DNA of 64,000 nt from contig NZ_CP104207.1 in assembly GCF_025244705.1 (NCBI RefSeq), positions 1,860,001-1,924,000 on the forward strand, written 5' to 3'. The notes under the pieces are model-generated. The model was not told the DNA's origin. It did not search any database and saw only the letters and a program-made list of their open reading frames with translations. Positions 9,924-19,209 of the stretch are shown here, one piece after another. A program made the translations under genes and the position numbers. Position 1 is the stretch's first letter; each line of letters starts with the position of its first letter. The stretch is from Sphingopyxis sp. PET50 (GTDB lineage: Bacteria > Pseudomonadota > Alphaproteobacteria > Sphingomonadales > Sphingomonadaceae).

Positions 9924-10920
9924 ATGACAAGCGCAACCACCCGGCCCGCCAGCGACTATCCGCCCGGCGGCGATGCCTTTCGCCATCGCCACCTGATCGG
10001 TATCGCCCAGCTCACTCCGTGGGAGATTAGCTACGTCCTCGACGCCGCCGAGCAATGGGTCGATCTCAACCGCGGCGGCGCGACCAAGCATGACGACCGG
10101 CTCGCCGAGCCTGACGATCATCAACGCCTTTTTCGAAAATTCGACGCGCACGCTTCTCTCCTTCGAGATCGCGGGCAAGCGCCTCGGCGCCGACGTCGTC
10201 AACATGCACGCCGCCCAGTCGAGCGTGAAGAAGGGCGAGACGCTGATCGACACCGCGATGACGCTCAATGCGATGCGCGCCGACGCGATCGTCATCCGCC
10301 ATCACAGCTCGGGCGCGGTGGGGCTCATCGCCGACAAGGTCGACTGCCCCGTGCTCAACGCGGGCGACGGCCGCCACGAGCATCCGACCCAAGCCTTGCT
10401 CGACGCGCTGACCATCCGCCGCCGCCTCGGCAAGGTCGAGGGACTGACCATCGCGATCTGCGGCGACGTGCTGCACAGCCGCGTCGCGCGCTCGAACATC
10501 CTCGCGCTCACCCTGCTCGGCAACGAGGTGCGCGTCGTCGCGCCGCCGACGCTCACGCCGCCCGCGATCGAGCGGATGCATGTCACGAGCTTCACCGACA
10601 TGGACGAGGGGCTGAAGGACGCCGACGTCGTGATGATGCTCCGCCTCCAGAACGAGCGCATGGACGGCGCCTATCTGCCAAGCGCACGCGAATATCACGC
10701 CCTCTACGGCCTCACACCGCAACGCTTCGAACGGGCCAAGCCCGGCGCGATCGTCATGCATCCGGGACCGATGAACCGCGGGGTCGAGATCGACAGCAGC
10801 GTCGCCGACCACCCCACCCGCTCGACGATCACCGAGCAGGTCGAAATGGGGGTCGCGGTGCGCATGGCGTGCCTCGATATCCTGACGCGCCGCAAGCGGG
10901 GAGTACCGGGATGGAACTGA
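9924..10920 (+). CDS. pyrB: Aspartate carbamoyltransferase catalytic subunit (frameshift in sequence)
   Basis: First dedicated step of pyrimidine synthesis: carbamoyl phosphate plus aspartate to carbamoyl-aspartate. The start is ATG 9924. Residues 1-60 are in one frame and the rest in another; they join at GCCGAGC 10104-10110, which becomes GCCGGC on removal of the extra A. Repaired length is 331 residues. The carbamoyl-phosphate loop [13 protein letters not shown] and the HPTQALLDA motif are intact. It overlaps the start of the next gene by 10 bp. The arrangement with a DHOase-like partner resembles the PyrB-PyrC' type of ATCase. Confidence 0.94.
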
Positions 10921-12126
10921 GCCCGCTCCTCATCGCCAATGCCCGCCTGCTCGGCGGCGAGACCGCCAGCCTGCTCGTCGCGGGGGGCCGCATCGCCGCG
11001 CTCAACCCGCAGCAAATCCCCGACGGCGCCGAAACGGTTGACGCGCACGGCCAGTGGCTCGCCCCCGGCATCGTCGACCTCGGCGTCTTCGCGACCGACA
11101 AGCCCGCGTTCCACTTCGGCGGCATCACCCGCGCGGCATTGATGCCCGACGGCGGCCCGCTCGATAACCCCGGTCTCGTCGAGCGCGCCGCGAAGGGCGG
11201 CAAGCCCGACCTGTGGGTCCACCCGCTCGCCGCCGCGACCAAGGGGCTTGCGGGCCGCGAGCTCGCCGAAATCGGCCTGATGAAACAGGCGGGCGCGCGC
11301 GCCGTCGCCACCGGCCGGTCGCGCATCGCCGACGCGGGCGTGATGCGCCGGGTGCTGGCCTACGCCGCCTCGCTCGGCCTCGTGACGATCGTCCACGCCG
11401 AGGACGAGGGGCTCACCGCCGGCGCGGTCGCGACCGACGGCGAGATGGCGACGCGGCTCGGCCTCGCGTCAGCGCCTGCGATCGCCGAGGCGATGGCGAT
11501 CGCGCGCGACCTCGCGCTCGTCGAGGAAAGCGGCGCCGCGATCCATTTCCGGCAGGTGACCACCGCGCGCGGGCTCGATCTGATCCGTGCCGCCAAGGCC
11601 AGGGGCCTGCCCGTCACCTGCGGCATCACGCCCGCGCATCTGTTCCTGTCGGACAACGCGATCGGCGATTTCCGGACTTTCGCGCGCCTGTCGCCGCCGC
11701 TGCGCGGCGAGGACGACCGCAAGGCGTGCCTTGCCGCCGTCGCCGACGGCACGATCGACGTCCTCGCCTCGGGCCACGACCCGCGCGGCCCCGAGGACAA
11801 GCGCCTGCCCTTTGCCGAGGCGCTGCCCGGCATGGCGGGCGCCGAGACCTTGCTCGCGATGGGGCTGCAACTCGTCCGCGACGGCCATGTCAGCGCGGCG
11901 CGCCTGTTCGATTTGCTCGCCGCGACCCCGGCACGGCTGCTCGGCCTTCCGGCTAGGCCGCCTCGACGCGGGGCTGGAGGCCGACCTCATCCTGATCGAC
12001 GAGGGCACGCCCTGGCAGGTCGACGCCAAGAAAATGGCCGCCTGGGCCGGAAACACACCCTTCGACGGCATGCCGGTCCAGGGCCGCGCCACCGCAATGT
12101 GGAAGGGCGGGCTGCGGATTCGGTGA
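10911..12126 (+). CDS. pyrC: Dihydroorotase-like protein, probably non-catalytic partner of ATCase (frameshift in sequence)
   Basis: About 404 residues after repair. It has the amidohydrolase fold, but the metal-binding HxH normally after PGLID is replaced by PGIVDLGVF, and the family's TDHAPH is ASGHDPR, so key zinc ligands are missing while HAED (near residue 163) persists. Such inactive PyrC' proteins are known to be structural partners of class A ATCases, and the 10-bp overlap with pyrB fits this. The frame breaks at GCTAGGC 11952-11958 (inferred GCCGGC). The repaired tail contains [13 protein letters not shown] and ends at 12126. A separate active dihydroorotase is expected elsewhere in the genome. 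Confidence 0.88.
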
Positions 12127-12170
12127 GCGGCGGCTTTGGGGTGGAAAGCGGATGTTCGGATAAACGCCAC

Positions 12171-12297
12171 GCCCTCCCCTTCAGGGGAGGGCAGCGAGAC
12201 TTGGCAGCTTGCTGCCTAGTCGCAGCGGGTGGGGTCCATCGGCCTTGCGCAAGGCCGATGGACCCCACCCCAACCCCCTCCCCTGAAGGGGAGGGGC
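12171..12297. repeat. REP-like inverted repeat after pyrC
   Basis: Outer arms CCCTCCCCTTCAGGGGAGGG-type sequence at both ends and an inner GGTCCATCGGCCTTGCGC / GCGCAAGGCCGATGGACC pair form a long cruciform. The same family is at 20354-20464 and 55437-55563. Confidence 0.8.
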
Positions 12298-12339
12298 TTT
12301 ACTTCCGCCACCGCCCGAAACCGGCCTCACCCCTGCCCC

Positions 12340-12374
12340 AAAAAAAGAAGCCCGTCGGCACACCGGCGGGCTTC
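12340..12374 (-). terminator. Intrinsic terminator, minus strand (second of two)
   Basis: Stem GAAGCCCG/CGGGCTTC (12347-12354 with 12367-12374) is followed on the minus strand by a run of seven T. No annotated minus-strand gene ends here; see the candidate small RNA. Confidence 0.75.
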
Positions 12375-12377
12375 AAG

Positions 12378-12408
12378 AAAAACAGGATGGCCCTTTCGGA
12401 CCATCCTG
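12378..12408 (-). terminator. Intrinsic terminator, minus strand (first of two)
   Basis: Stem CAGGATGG/CCATCCTG (12383-12390 with 12401-12408) is followed on the minus strand by TTTTTC. Together with the downstream hairpin it makes a tandem terminator. Confidence 0.75.
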
Positions 12409-12454
12409 TGCTTGGGTCGCCCCCATGACATGGCCGATTTGACCCCCGCGCGCG

Positions 12455-12470
12455 CTACCCATATGGGTAG
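12455..12470. promoter_or_regulatory. 16-bp perfect palindrome, possible operator
   Basis: CTACCCATATGGGTAG is fully self-complementary and lies 100 bp upstream of the LuxR-type gene. A second short dyad GGGGA-TAT-TCCCC is at 12514-12526. Either could be a binding site of the adjacent regulator; alternatively the 16-mer is a hairpin in the candidate small RNA. Confidence 0.4.
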
Positions 12471-12569
12471 GAACGATGTCTTTTTTGCACTATGTCATTA
12501 TAGATTGAAAAAAGGGGATATTCCCCGTCAGACGACCGCGCCCACCGCTCTCGCCGTCCGGGGACACCG

Positions 12570-13733
12570 ATGCCGAACGATCAGGTTCCGATTGCACCGT
12601 CCAGCCGCAATGCCGCCGCCGAATGGGAAATCCTCAACGCGCTGATCGGAGAAATCTATGATTCGGTGCTGCACCCCGAACGCTGGAACGAAACGCTGGC
12701 GCGGATCACCGGCACGCTCGCTCCGCTGCGCTGGGAATCGGCCTTCATCCTCTGGGAAAGCAACCATCCGCCGCGCGCGCGTTTCGTCGCCGCCTCGGGC
12801 CTCGCCGCGGGCATTCAGGAAATCTACACCGCCGTCTATGCCGGCAGCCACCCCTGGTCGCGAAAATTCATGCGCTATTCGAACGGCAGCGTCGTCGACA
12901 GCTATGACATCATGACGCGCGAGGAATTTTACGAGAGCGAATTTTTCCGCAATTTCCTGAAACCTTATGGCATCGACCGCCTGATCGGGGTGCTGCTCGA
13001 CCGCCGCGGCGGCGAGCGGCTGGGGATGATGATGCCCGGCCCCGGCGACCGCGACGCCGAAAGCCTGAAGCGCGGGCTGCGCGTCCTCGCCCCGCATATC
13101 CAGCGCGCGATGCGGATCAGCGACCGCATCGCCTCGCTCGAACTCGCCGCGGGGGCCGCGCGCAGCGCCGCCGACGCCGCCCCCTTCGCGATCTTCAGCC
13201 TCGACGATCAACTCAATATTCTCGCCGCCAACACGCGCGCCGAACGCTATGAGCGGGCGGGCTTCGTGCGGCTCGCGGACGGCCGCCTGGCCTTTACCCA
13301 CCCCGCGAGCCACAGGAAGCTGCAGGAGCTTGCGCACGGGGCGACCCCGGCCAGCCTCGCCTTTCAGACGGTGAACGACGCAGGGGTCGAATGCCCGGTG
13401 CTCGCGGCGCGCATTCCGCGTCAGACCGCGCCGCAGATCGGCGGCATCCAGCTCGGCGCGTCGCTGATCGTGACGCTCGGCAGCGCGCCGGGCGAAACCC
13501 CGGTGGTCGAGATCGACCGCGTTGCGCAATGGTTCGGCCTGACCCCCGCCGAAGCGCAGTTGGCGGTGGCGCTCAATTCGGGCACGACGCTGCAGCATTA
13601 TGCCGCACAGCGCGCGATCAGCCTGAACGCGGTGCGCTTCCTGCTCAAGGGCGTTTTCCGCAAGACCGGCGCGGCCAGCCAGGCCCAGCTCATCGCCCTC
13701 CTCGCGCGGCTTCCCGTCCCGGCGGAGGGGTAG
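12570..13733 (+). CDS. LuxR-type (C-terminal HTH) transcriptional regulator
   Basis: 387 residues. The C-terminal 65 residues (WFGLTPAEAQLAVALNSGTTL...ISLNAVRFLLKGVFRKTGAASQAQLIALL) form a LuxR/GerE-type helix-turn-helix. The preceding 300 residues are a sensory region of a type common in sphingomonads, with a PAS-like segment (PFAIFSLDDQLNILAANTRAE, about 209-229). Ligand and targets are unknown. The 5' region is AT-rich and holds two palindromes and the candidate antisense-oriented small RNA. Frame is intact; start chosen at ATG 12570. Confidence 0.88.
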   Translation: MPNDQVPIAPSSRNAAAEWEILNALIGEIYDSVLHPERWNETLARITGTLAPLRWESAFILWESNHPPRARFVAASGLAAGIQEIYTAVYAGSHPWSRKFMRYSNGSVVDSYDIMTREEFYESEFFRNFLKPYGIDRLIGVLLDRRGGERLGMMMPGPGDRDAESLKRGLRVLAPHIQRAMRISDRIASLELAAGAARSAADAAPFAIFSLDDQLNILAANTRAERYERAGFVRLADGRLAFTHPASHRKLQELAHGATPASLAFQTVNDAGVECPVLAARIPRQTAPQIGGIQLGASLIVTLGSAPGETPVVEIDRVAQWFGLTPAEAQLAVALNSGTTLQHYAAQRAISLNAVRFLLKGVFRKTGAASQAQLIALLARLPVPAEG

Positions 13734-13852
13734 CGCGGCCGCATCGGCGGCGTCCGCTCCCGCCGGCGAAAGGCGGCATTGTCCGAAATTTCGCTTGTCA
13801 GCTTCCGTCCGATCGGTGTCCAATTCGTCACGGGCGTCGATGGAGGGCCGGT

Positions 13853-14710
13853 ATGCAGAGTCGAGGGGCGAGAAATCCGGGGCGCAACGCGCTGGTCTGC
13901 CTGGCCGTTGCCGTGGCAAGCGCGATCGCGATCTGGACCGGCGTGCGCGACATGGCGGCGCTGGGCCATGAGACGGGGAGCACGGCGCTCCGGATCGGGG
14001 CCGGGCTTTTCCTGCTCATCATCAGCGCGATATTCTCGCTGAACTTCTTCTGGGGCTATCGCATCGTCGAAAATCTGCGCAGCGGCCGGACGCGGTTCAG
14101 CGGCTGGACCGTGACGCCCGCCGATTACGATCTCTTTCGCGAGATCGACGGGAATTTTGCCAAACGGGGAGAAGCCAACGACTATCGCGCCCTGAAAGCC
14201 GTGCCGCCGGAGGGAGTCGCGGTGCTCTTTTCGCGCGACGGGGTGTTGATCGGCGATCGCTACTTCGGCCTCGCCAGTACCGGACTCAATCGCTTCGGCG
14301 ACGCCGCGATCATCCGATCGGAACCGCCGATGCTCGAATTCGCCATGGTGACGACCACAGCGACCAATCTGTCGGTCTTCCGGGTTTTCCGCATCCATTC
14401 GGTGTTGCGTGTGCCGGTGGCGTCGAATGCCGCGATACAGGCCGAAAAGGTGGCCGGTCACTTCCAGGCGGTTCTGCGCAACGAGGTGATCGTGAATCCG
14501 GGCTTCTGGAAGCTGCGTATCCGCATCGGGCTGATCGGGGCGGCGATTTGCGCCGCGCTCGCCGGAACGGGTTTCCTGCTCGCCGACCGGAACGACGAGC
14601 TCGACAACATTCCCCTGTTTCTCGCCGTCGCGGGGACGATTCTCGCCATCGGCGGGCTGGTCCTGGCGTTGAAGAGCTGGTCCTTCGACCGCTCGCGCCG
14701 CCCCCGCTAG
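13853..14710 (+). CDS. Hypothetical membrane protein
   Basis: 285 residues with four probable membrane helices: about 14-30 (LVCLAVAVASAIAIW), 45-65 (LRIGAGLFLLIISAIFSL), 225-245 (IGLIGAAICAALAGTGFLL) and 255-272 (IPLFLAVAGTILAIGGLVLAL). A cytosolic or periplasmic domain of about 150 residues lies between the pairs. There is a GGAGGG ribosome site just ahead of the ATG. I do not recognise a family. It stands alone between the LuxR-type gene and the convergent SPOR gene. Confidence 0.82.
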   Translation: MQSRGARNPGRNALVCLAVAVASAIAIWTGVRDMAALGHETGSTALRIGAGLFLLIISAIFSLNFFWGYRIVENLRSGRTRFSGWTVTPADYDLFREIDGNFAKRGEANDYRALKAVPPEGVAVLFSRDGVLIGDRYFGLASTGLNRFGDAAIIRSEPPMLEFAMVTTTATNLSVFRVFRIHSVLRVPVASNAAIQAEKVAGHFQAVLRNEVIVNPGFWKLRIRIGLIGAAICAALAGTGFLLADRNDELDNIPLFLAVAGTILAIGGLVLALKSWSFDRSRRPR

Positions 14711-14813
14711 GTTCCTTCCGCCGCCGCCGCGCGAAATCACCCCGGCCATGCGAAAGGGGCGCGGCCTCGCGGCCACGCCCCCTCGTTTCTCTCTCCCGAA
14801 ACGGGCGATGCTG

Positions 14814-16197
14814 TCAGCGCGATGCGACCCGGACCGGCGTCCCCTTGGCCGCCCACTGGATGCTCTCGTTGCCCGCCATCTGGCGGGTGAAGCAGCTCTG
14901 ACCCTTGGCGCGCAACTGGCCGCACAATTTCTCGGCATCGGCGCGCGTCTTCAGGCCGTTGACGGTCAGGCGATAGAAGGTCTTGCCCTTCACCGTCGCC
15001 GAATGGCTCGACGCGGGGAAGCTCGCCAGCAGCGTGTTTCCGCGCTTCAGCGTGCCCCACTTCTCCTTGGCGATGCCCAGCGTGTCATAGGCGCCGAGCT
15101 GCACCGCCCAGCCCGAAGGCTTCTTCAGATCGAAGGCGGCGACCTGCGGCGCGAATGTCGCGGCCAGCGCGCGCGCCTCTTCGCGAACCGCGGCGGGCTT
15201 GGCGGCCTCGCCCGCGACGCGCGGCGCGGCGCGATAGGGCGTGGTTTCGGCCAGGATCACCGGCGCGGCGGGCGCCGGCAGCTCGGTGACGGGCACCACG
15301 CCATTGGCGTCGCGCTGCGGCATCGGCAGTTCGACCGCGCGGATCGCCGAGGCGTCCAGCAGCCGGCGGCGCGGGCGCGAAGGCATCGACCGGCGCCGGA
15401 TCGGCGCTGGCGAGTTCCATCGGCGCGTCCGCCGCGGCCATTTGCGTGTCGGCGAAATTGGCGAGCGCCAGACGCACCGGCATGCCGGCATCGGCCTGCG
15501 CCTTGACGCCGATCAGGCTCGCGACCCGGACCGCCGAATTTTCCTCATTGGCGAGTGCCGACCATTCGGCCATGCGCCCCTCGAGCTTGGCGAGCGACAG
15601 GTCCTGCGACGCCAGGATGCGCGCCTGCGCCCAGCGGCCCGACAGCGCATAGGCGAGCGCCAGATTCTGCCGCGTCCGCGCCGAGGCACCCTCGACGCGC
15701 GCCGCTTCGGTCAGCACATAGATCGCCGATTCGACATCGCCCGCCAGCGCCAGCGCGAGCCCGGTGTCGGGCGCAGGCAGCGTGTCGCGATGCGCGTTGA
15801 GCAGCGCGAGCGCGTCGCTCGTCCTGTTCTGCGCGATATGCGCCAGCGTCAGCGCGAGCACGGTGTTCGTGTCGGTGACCCCCAATTCCATCGCTTCGGT
15901 CAAGGCCGCCGCGGCAGAGGCGAAGCGCCCGTCGCTGAGATAGGCCTGGCCGAGCAGCGCGCGATAGGCGCCGTCGCGCGGGCTGGCGGCGACCGCGGCT
16001 TCGGCGAGGCCGACCGCCTTGCTCGTCTTGCCGGCTTCGAGCGCGGTGCGCGCGAGGCTCGCCGATTTGACCGCGGTTTCGGGCTTGCCGAGCGTGTTCG
16101 ACGGCGCGTTCGCCATCTTGCTCATGCTGCACCCCGAGGTCGTGAGGCCGAGCACGAAGCCCGACACGGCCAGCTTCATCAGCAGATTGCGTTTCAT
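14814..16197 (-). CDS. TPR lipoprotein with C-terminal SPOR domain (frameshift in sequence)
   Basis: About 460 residues after repair. A lipoprotein signal peptide with lipobox LTTSGC (Cys at about 23) predicts an envelope lipoprotein. Tetratricopeptide repeats span about 45-190. A Pro/Ala linker leads to a SPOR domain (WAVQLGAYDTLGIAKEKW ... FYRLTVNGLKTRADAEKLCGQL) that would bind denuded septal peptidoglycan. Frames join near 15361, where one extra base precedes a GCCGGC. Downstream of a ParA gene and a basic partner protein, 13 bp from the latter, so the three are probably one operon linked to division or segregation. Confidence 0.87.
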
Positions 16198-16210
16198 GAC
16201 AGGTCCCCCC

Positions 16211-16876
16211 TTATCCCTTGGACTGCATCGTCCGGCGCGGCGCGCGCGCCGCCGGCAGGCGGCTCGCCATCGCGTCGATTTCGGGCAGCGTCGCGAGAAA
16301 TTCGTCGAGCAAATCGGTCAGGATGACCTGCGAAGAGCGGTTGGTGACCGCGCTCGCCAGCCGCAGCCGCAGATGCCGTTCGGCGTCGAGGCGGAGCGTG
16401 AACGCCGCCTTTTCGCGGGCCCGCGGCGCGCGCGGCGCCTTCGGTTCGGCGGGACGCGCCTCGACCTTGCGCGCCACGGCGGCGACGCGGTCGCTCAGCG
16501 ATTCCTGCTGGCGCACGATTTCGGGAACGGCCGGCGCGGGCGCGGGTGCGAAATCCTCGGCGGCTTCGCTCTCGCCCAGCCAATCCTCGACGACGTCGTG
16601 GTCGGCGCTCTCTTCGACCGCCTGTTCGGCCTCGATATTATGCTCGGGCACCGATCCGCTGAGCAAGGGCTTCAGATCGACCAGATGCGCGGGTTCGCTC
16701 GACTGCACCGGATCGACGTCATAGCCCATGTCGTTCCAGCCGAGGTCGTCGTAGCCGACCGTGTTGACGGGGACCGGGCCGCTGCCGAGCGGCTGGCGGC
16801 GCATCGCGGGGCGGGCGGCGCCCTTGCGGGCGAGCAGGCCGGCGCTCAACGATGCGAGGGGTTTGGGTTCGCCCAT
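16211..16876 (-). CDS. Basic ParA-associated protein of unknown function
   Basis: 221 residues starting at ATG 16874-16876. The N-terminal half is poorly ordered. The C-terminal 70 residues (EKAAFTLRLDAERHLRLRLASAVTNRSSQVILTDLLDEFLATLPE) look like a ribbon-helix-helix DNA-binding module. It follows the ParA ATPase gene by 14 bp on the minus strand, so it may be the DNA- or cargo-binding partner of that ATPase. That role is inferred from position and the RHH-like tail only. Confidence 0.8.
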   Translation of the reverse strand: MGEPKPLASLSAGLLARKGAARPAMRRQPLGSGPVPVNTVGYDDLGWNDMGYDVDPVQSSEPAHLVDLKPLLSGSVPEHNIEAEQAVEESADHDVVEDWLGESEAAEDFAPAPAPAVPEIVRQQESLSDRVAAVARKVEARPAEPKAPRAPRAREKAAFTLRLDAERHLRLRLASAVTNRSSQVILTDLLDEFLATLPEIDAMASRLPAARAPRRTMQSKG

Positions 16877-16890
16877 GGCCACCACCTCCC

Positions 16891-17613
16891 TCACTGACCG
16901 GCGATGCGGCGGCCGAAACCGCCGCCCATCGGGCGGACGGCGCCGTAACCGGCCTGCGCGGGCATCGGGGCGGAAAAGACGGTGCGGCGGAAATTCTTTT
17001 CCAGCCGGTCGTTCATATAGGTCCACAGCTGACGGATTTCCTCGGCCGAGCGGCCGTTGGGGTCGACCTCCATCACCGTGCGGCCGTCGATCATCGACGC
17101 GGCATAGTCGGTGCGGTGGTGCAGCGTGATCGGCGCGACGGTGCCGTGCTGCGACAGCGCGACCGCGGCCTCGCTGGTGATCTTGGCTTTCGGGGTGGCG
17201 CCGTTGACGACGAACACCAGCGGCTTGCCCGCGCGTTCGCACAGGTCGACGGTGGCGCCGACGGCGCGCAGGTCGTGTGGGCTGGGACGCGTCGGCACGA
17301 CGATCAGTTCGGCGACCGAAATCACGCTCTGGATCGCCATGGTGATCGCGGGCGGCGTGTCGATGACGGCCAGCTTGAAGCCCTGCTGGCGCAGGATTTC
17401 GAGGTCGGAGGCGAGCCGCGCGACGGTGGTCTGGGCAAAGGCCGGCAGGTCGGTTTCGCGCTCGTTCCACCAGTCGGCGAGCGAGCCCTGCGGGTCGATG
17501 TCGATCAGCACGACCGGGCCGGCGCCCGCAAGCTGGGCCTGCACGGCGAGGTGCCCCGACAGGGTGGTCTTCCCCGATCCGCCCTTTTGTGAAGCCAATG
17601 CCAAAACGCGCAC
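16891..17613 (-). CDS. ParA/MinD-family partitioning ATPase
   Basis: 240 residues from a GTG start at 17611-17613. I prefer it to the ATG 45 bp upstream because the family begins directly with RVLALASQKGGSGKTT and because AGGGGGAC is well placed before it. The deviant Walker A KGGSGKTT is at about 10-17, the Walker A' region VVLIDIDPQGSLADWW near 45, and Walker B LAVIDTPPAI near 90. Such ATPases pattern chromosomes, plasmids or protein clusters along the nucleoid. Being chromosomal and followed by an RHH-like protein and a SPOR lipoprotein, it probably positions an envelope or division component, but this is inference. Confidence 0.93.
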   Translation of the reverse strand: MRVLALASQKGGSGKTTLSGHLAVQAQLAGAGPVVLIDIDPQGSLADWWNERETDLPAFAQTTVARLASDLEILRQQGFKLAVIDTPPAITMAIQSVISVAELIVVPTRPSPHDLRAVGATVDLCERAGKPLVFVVNGATPKAKITSEAAVALSQHGTVAPITLHHRTDYAASMIDGRTVMEVDPNGRSAEEIRQLWTYMNDRLEKNFRRTVFSAPMPAQAGYGAVRPMGGGFGRRIAGQ

Positions 17614-17717
17614 AGTTGTCCCCCTGAATGTGGCAACGAATTGGGGGCGGGATACCACGCGGGGGCCTAAGATTGGGTTAACGATGTGAAAAAGAGCGTG
17701 AACGCTTCGTTGGACGA

Positions 17718-17737
17718 CATGGTAAACCGGGGCTTAA
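17718..17737. promoter_or_regulatory. CtrA-like motif in the parA / Sel1-SPOR intergenic region
   Basis: CATGGTAAACCGGGGCTTAA; on the minus strand this reads TTAA-N7-TTTACC, one mismatch from the CtrA box TTAA-N7-TTAA. A closely similar sequence lies upstream of the GGDEF gene at 46350-46366. The intergenic gap (17614-17883) serves two divergent genes. Confidence 0.35.
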
Positions 17738-17883
17738 GACAAATTTGTGCCATATCGGATCAGAATCGGATCGGTCGACGCGTCGCTAACGCCGTGTTAG
17801 CCATTACCGCATAGCAAAGGTCCGGGGACTGCTAGCGCCCGGGCCTCGCGGCTCTGGACGCCCGCACGTCAGTGGAGATTGTC

Positions 17884-19152
17884 ATGCGCATTTATCGCAC
17901 CGCCCTGTTGCTGAGCCTGCCGCTGCTGGCGGCCGCGCCCGCGATCGCGGCGCCCGCCGCCGGCAAGGCCGCCGCCGCCGCGGCGCCGACCGTCAAGGAC
18001 GGCGTCGATCTATGGGAAGCGGGCAATCCGCAGCAGGCGGTGTCGATCTGGCGCCCGCTCGCGCTCGCCGGCGATCCCGATGCGCAGTTCAACCTCGGCC
18101 AGGCGTACAAGCTCGGCCGCGGCGTGCCCGCCGATCTCGCGCAGGCGGAGACCTGGTACCGCCGCGCCGCGAAGCAGGGCCATCTTCAGGCGGAGGATAA
18201 TCTCGGCCTCGTCCTCTTTACCGCCAACCGCCGCAACGAGGCGATGCCCTTCATCACCCGTTCGGCGGCGCGCGGCGAACCGCGCGCGCAATATGTCCTC
18301 GGCACCGCGATGTTCAACGGCGACCTCGCGGCGCAGGACTGGCCGCGCGCCTATGCGCTGACCAAGCGCGCGAGCGATGCCGGGCTCGGCATCGCCTCGG
18401 CGCGCCTCGCCCAGCTCGACAGCCTGATCCCCCTCGAACAGCGTCAGGCCGGGCTCGCACTGATCCCCGAGATGGAGAAGTCGGAGCAGCGCGAACGCCT
18501 CGCCGCCGTGAACGCCGCCGCCCCTCCGCCGCCCGCGCCCGCGCCCTCGCCGGTCAAGACCGCCAGCCTGCCCGCCTCGGTCCCCGGCACCAGCTACACC
18601 CCGCCGCCGGTGATCCAGAGCCCGCCCGCGTCTCCCCGCGCCGCCGATGCCGCCGCCGCTGCGACCGAAGCCAGCAAGGACGCCGCCGTCGCCATCGTCT
18701 CGCAGCCGCTCCGCCCGGCGCCGCAGCCGGTCAAGCCGGTGGAAATCGCCGCTGCGGCCCCGGCGCCCGGCGAACCCGGCACCAGCTATGCCGCGCCACC
18801 CGAAAAGGGCGACCTGTCCCCCGCCGCGCCGCCGAAGCCCGCACTCGCGCCGGTCAAGGCCGCGCCGCCCCAGCCGCAATCCGCGCCGCCCGCCGCTGCT
18901 GCCGCGCCGACCGCCGCCGACAATTGGCGCGCGCAGCTCGGCGCCTTCGCGCAGGAGGGCAACGCCCGCAATCTGTGGCTCGCGCTGGAAAGGAAATATC
19001 CCGGCCTCGCGAACCGTCAGCCCTATCTGGTCAAGAGCGGCAAGCTCACCCGCCTGCAGGCCGGCAATTTCGCGAGCAAGGCCGACGCCGACAAATTCTG
19101 CGCGACCGTCGGGTCGGCAAGCCAGCCCTGCGTGGTGATGAGCAGCCGATAG
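17884..19152 (+). CDS. Sel1-like repeat protein with SPOR domain, exported
   Basis: 422 residues from ATG 17884. A signal peptide (about 1-22) is followed by Sel1-like repeats (AQFNLGQAYKLGRGVPADLAQAETWYRRAA, about 60-150), a long Pro/Ala linker (about 200-335), and a C-terminal SPOR domain with WRAQLGAFAQEGNARNLWLAL and LTRLQAGNFASKADADKFC. SPOR domains target peptidoglycan at the division site. It is divergent from the parA operon, whose last gene is another SPOR protein, so the two SPOR genes bracket parA. Confidence 0.9.
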   Translation: MRIYRTALLLSLPLLAAAPAIAAPAAGKAAAAAAPTVKDGVDLWEAGNPQQAVSIWRPLALAGDPDAQFNLGQAYKLGRGVPADLAQAETWYRRAAKQGHLQAEDNLGLVLFTANRRNEAMPFITRSAARGEPRAQYVLGTAMFNGDLAAQDWPRAYALTKRASDAGLGIASARLAQLDSLIPLEQRQAGLALIPEMEKSEQRERLAAVNAAAPPPPAPAPSPVKTASLPASVPGTSYTPPPVIQSPPASPRAADAAAAATEASKDAAVAIVSQPLRPAPQPVKPVEIAAAAPAPGEPGTSYAAPPEKGDLSPAAPPKPALAPVKAAPPQPQSAPPAAAAAPTAADNWRAQLGAFAQEGNARNLWLALERKYPGLANRQPYLVKSGKLTRLQAGNFASKADADKFCATVGSASQPCVVMSSR

Positions 19153-19209
19153 GCACCGCCCGGCCGCCCATGGCGGGTCTGGAGCGGGGAACCAACATTT
19201 CGCCAATCC

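Larger units (their letters stand above)
12378..12490 (-). ncRNA. Candidate small RNA between pyrC and the LuxR-type gene
   Basis: On the minus strand a perfect -10 hexamer TATAAT sits at 12497-12502. About 85-110 nt downstream come two tandem intrinsic terminators, and no protein-coding frame with a ribosome site lies between. The predicted transcript of about 113 nt would contain the perfect palindrome CTACCCATATGGGTAG (12455-12470) as an internal hairpin. No clear -35 box at the usual spacing is visible, which lowers confidence. I do not recognise a known RNA family. Confidence 0.4.

Noticed and set aside
9852..12428. A single 858-codon open frame running from pyrB through pyrC, as if a fused enzyme
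   Set aside because: Its middle is Arg-rich nonsense. The real pyrB body is in another frame and the fusion arises only from two GCCGGC-type insertion errors (10104 and 11952).
17613..17658. Upstream ATG for the ParA gene, adding 15 residues
   Set aside because: The family starts at RVLALASQKGG and a ribosome site precedes the GTG at 17613, not the upstream ATG.
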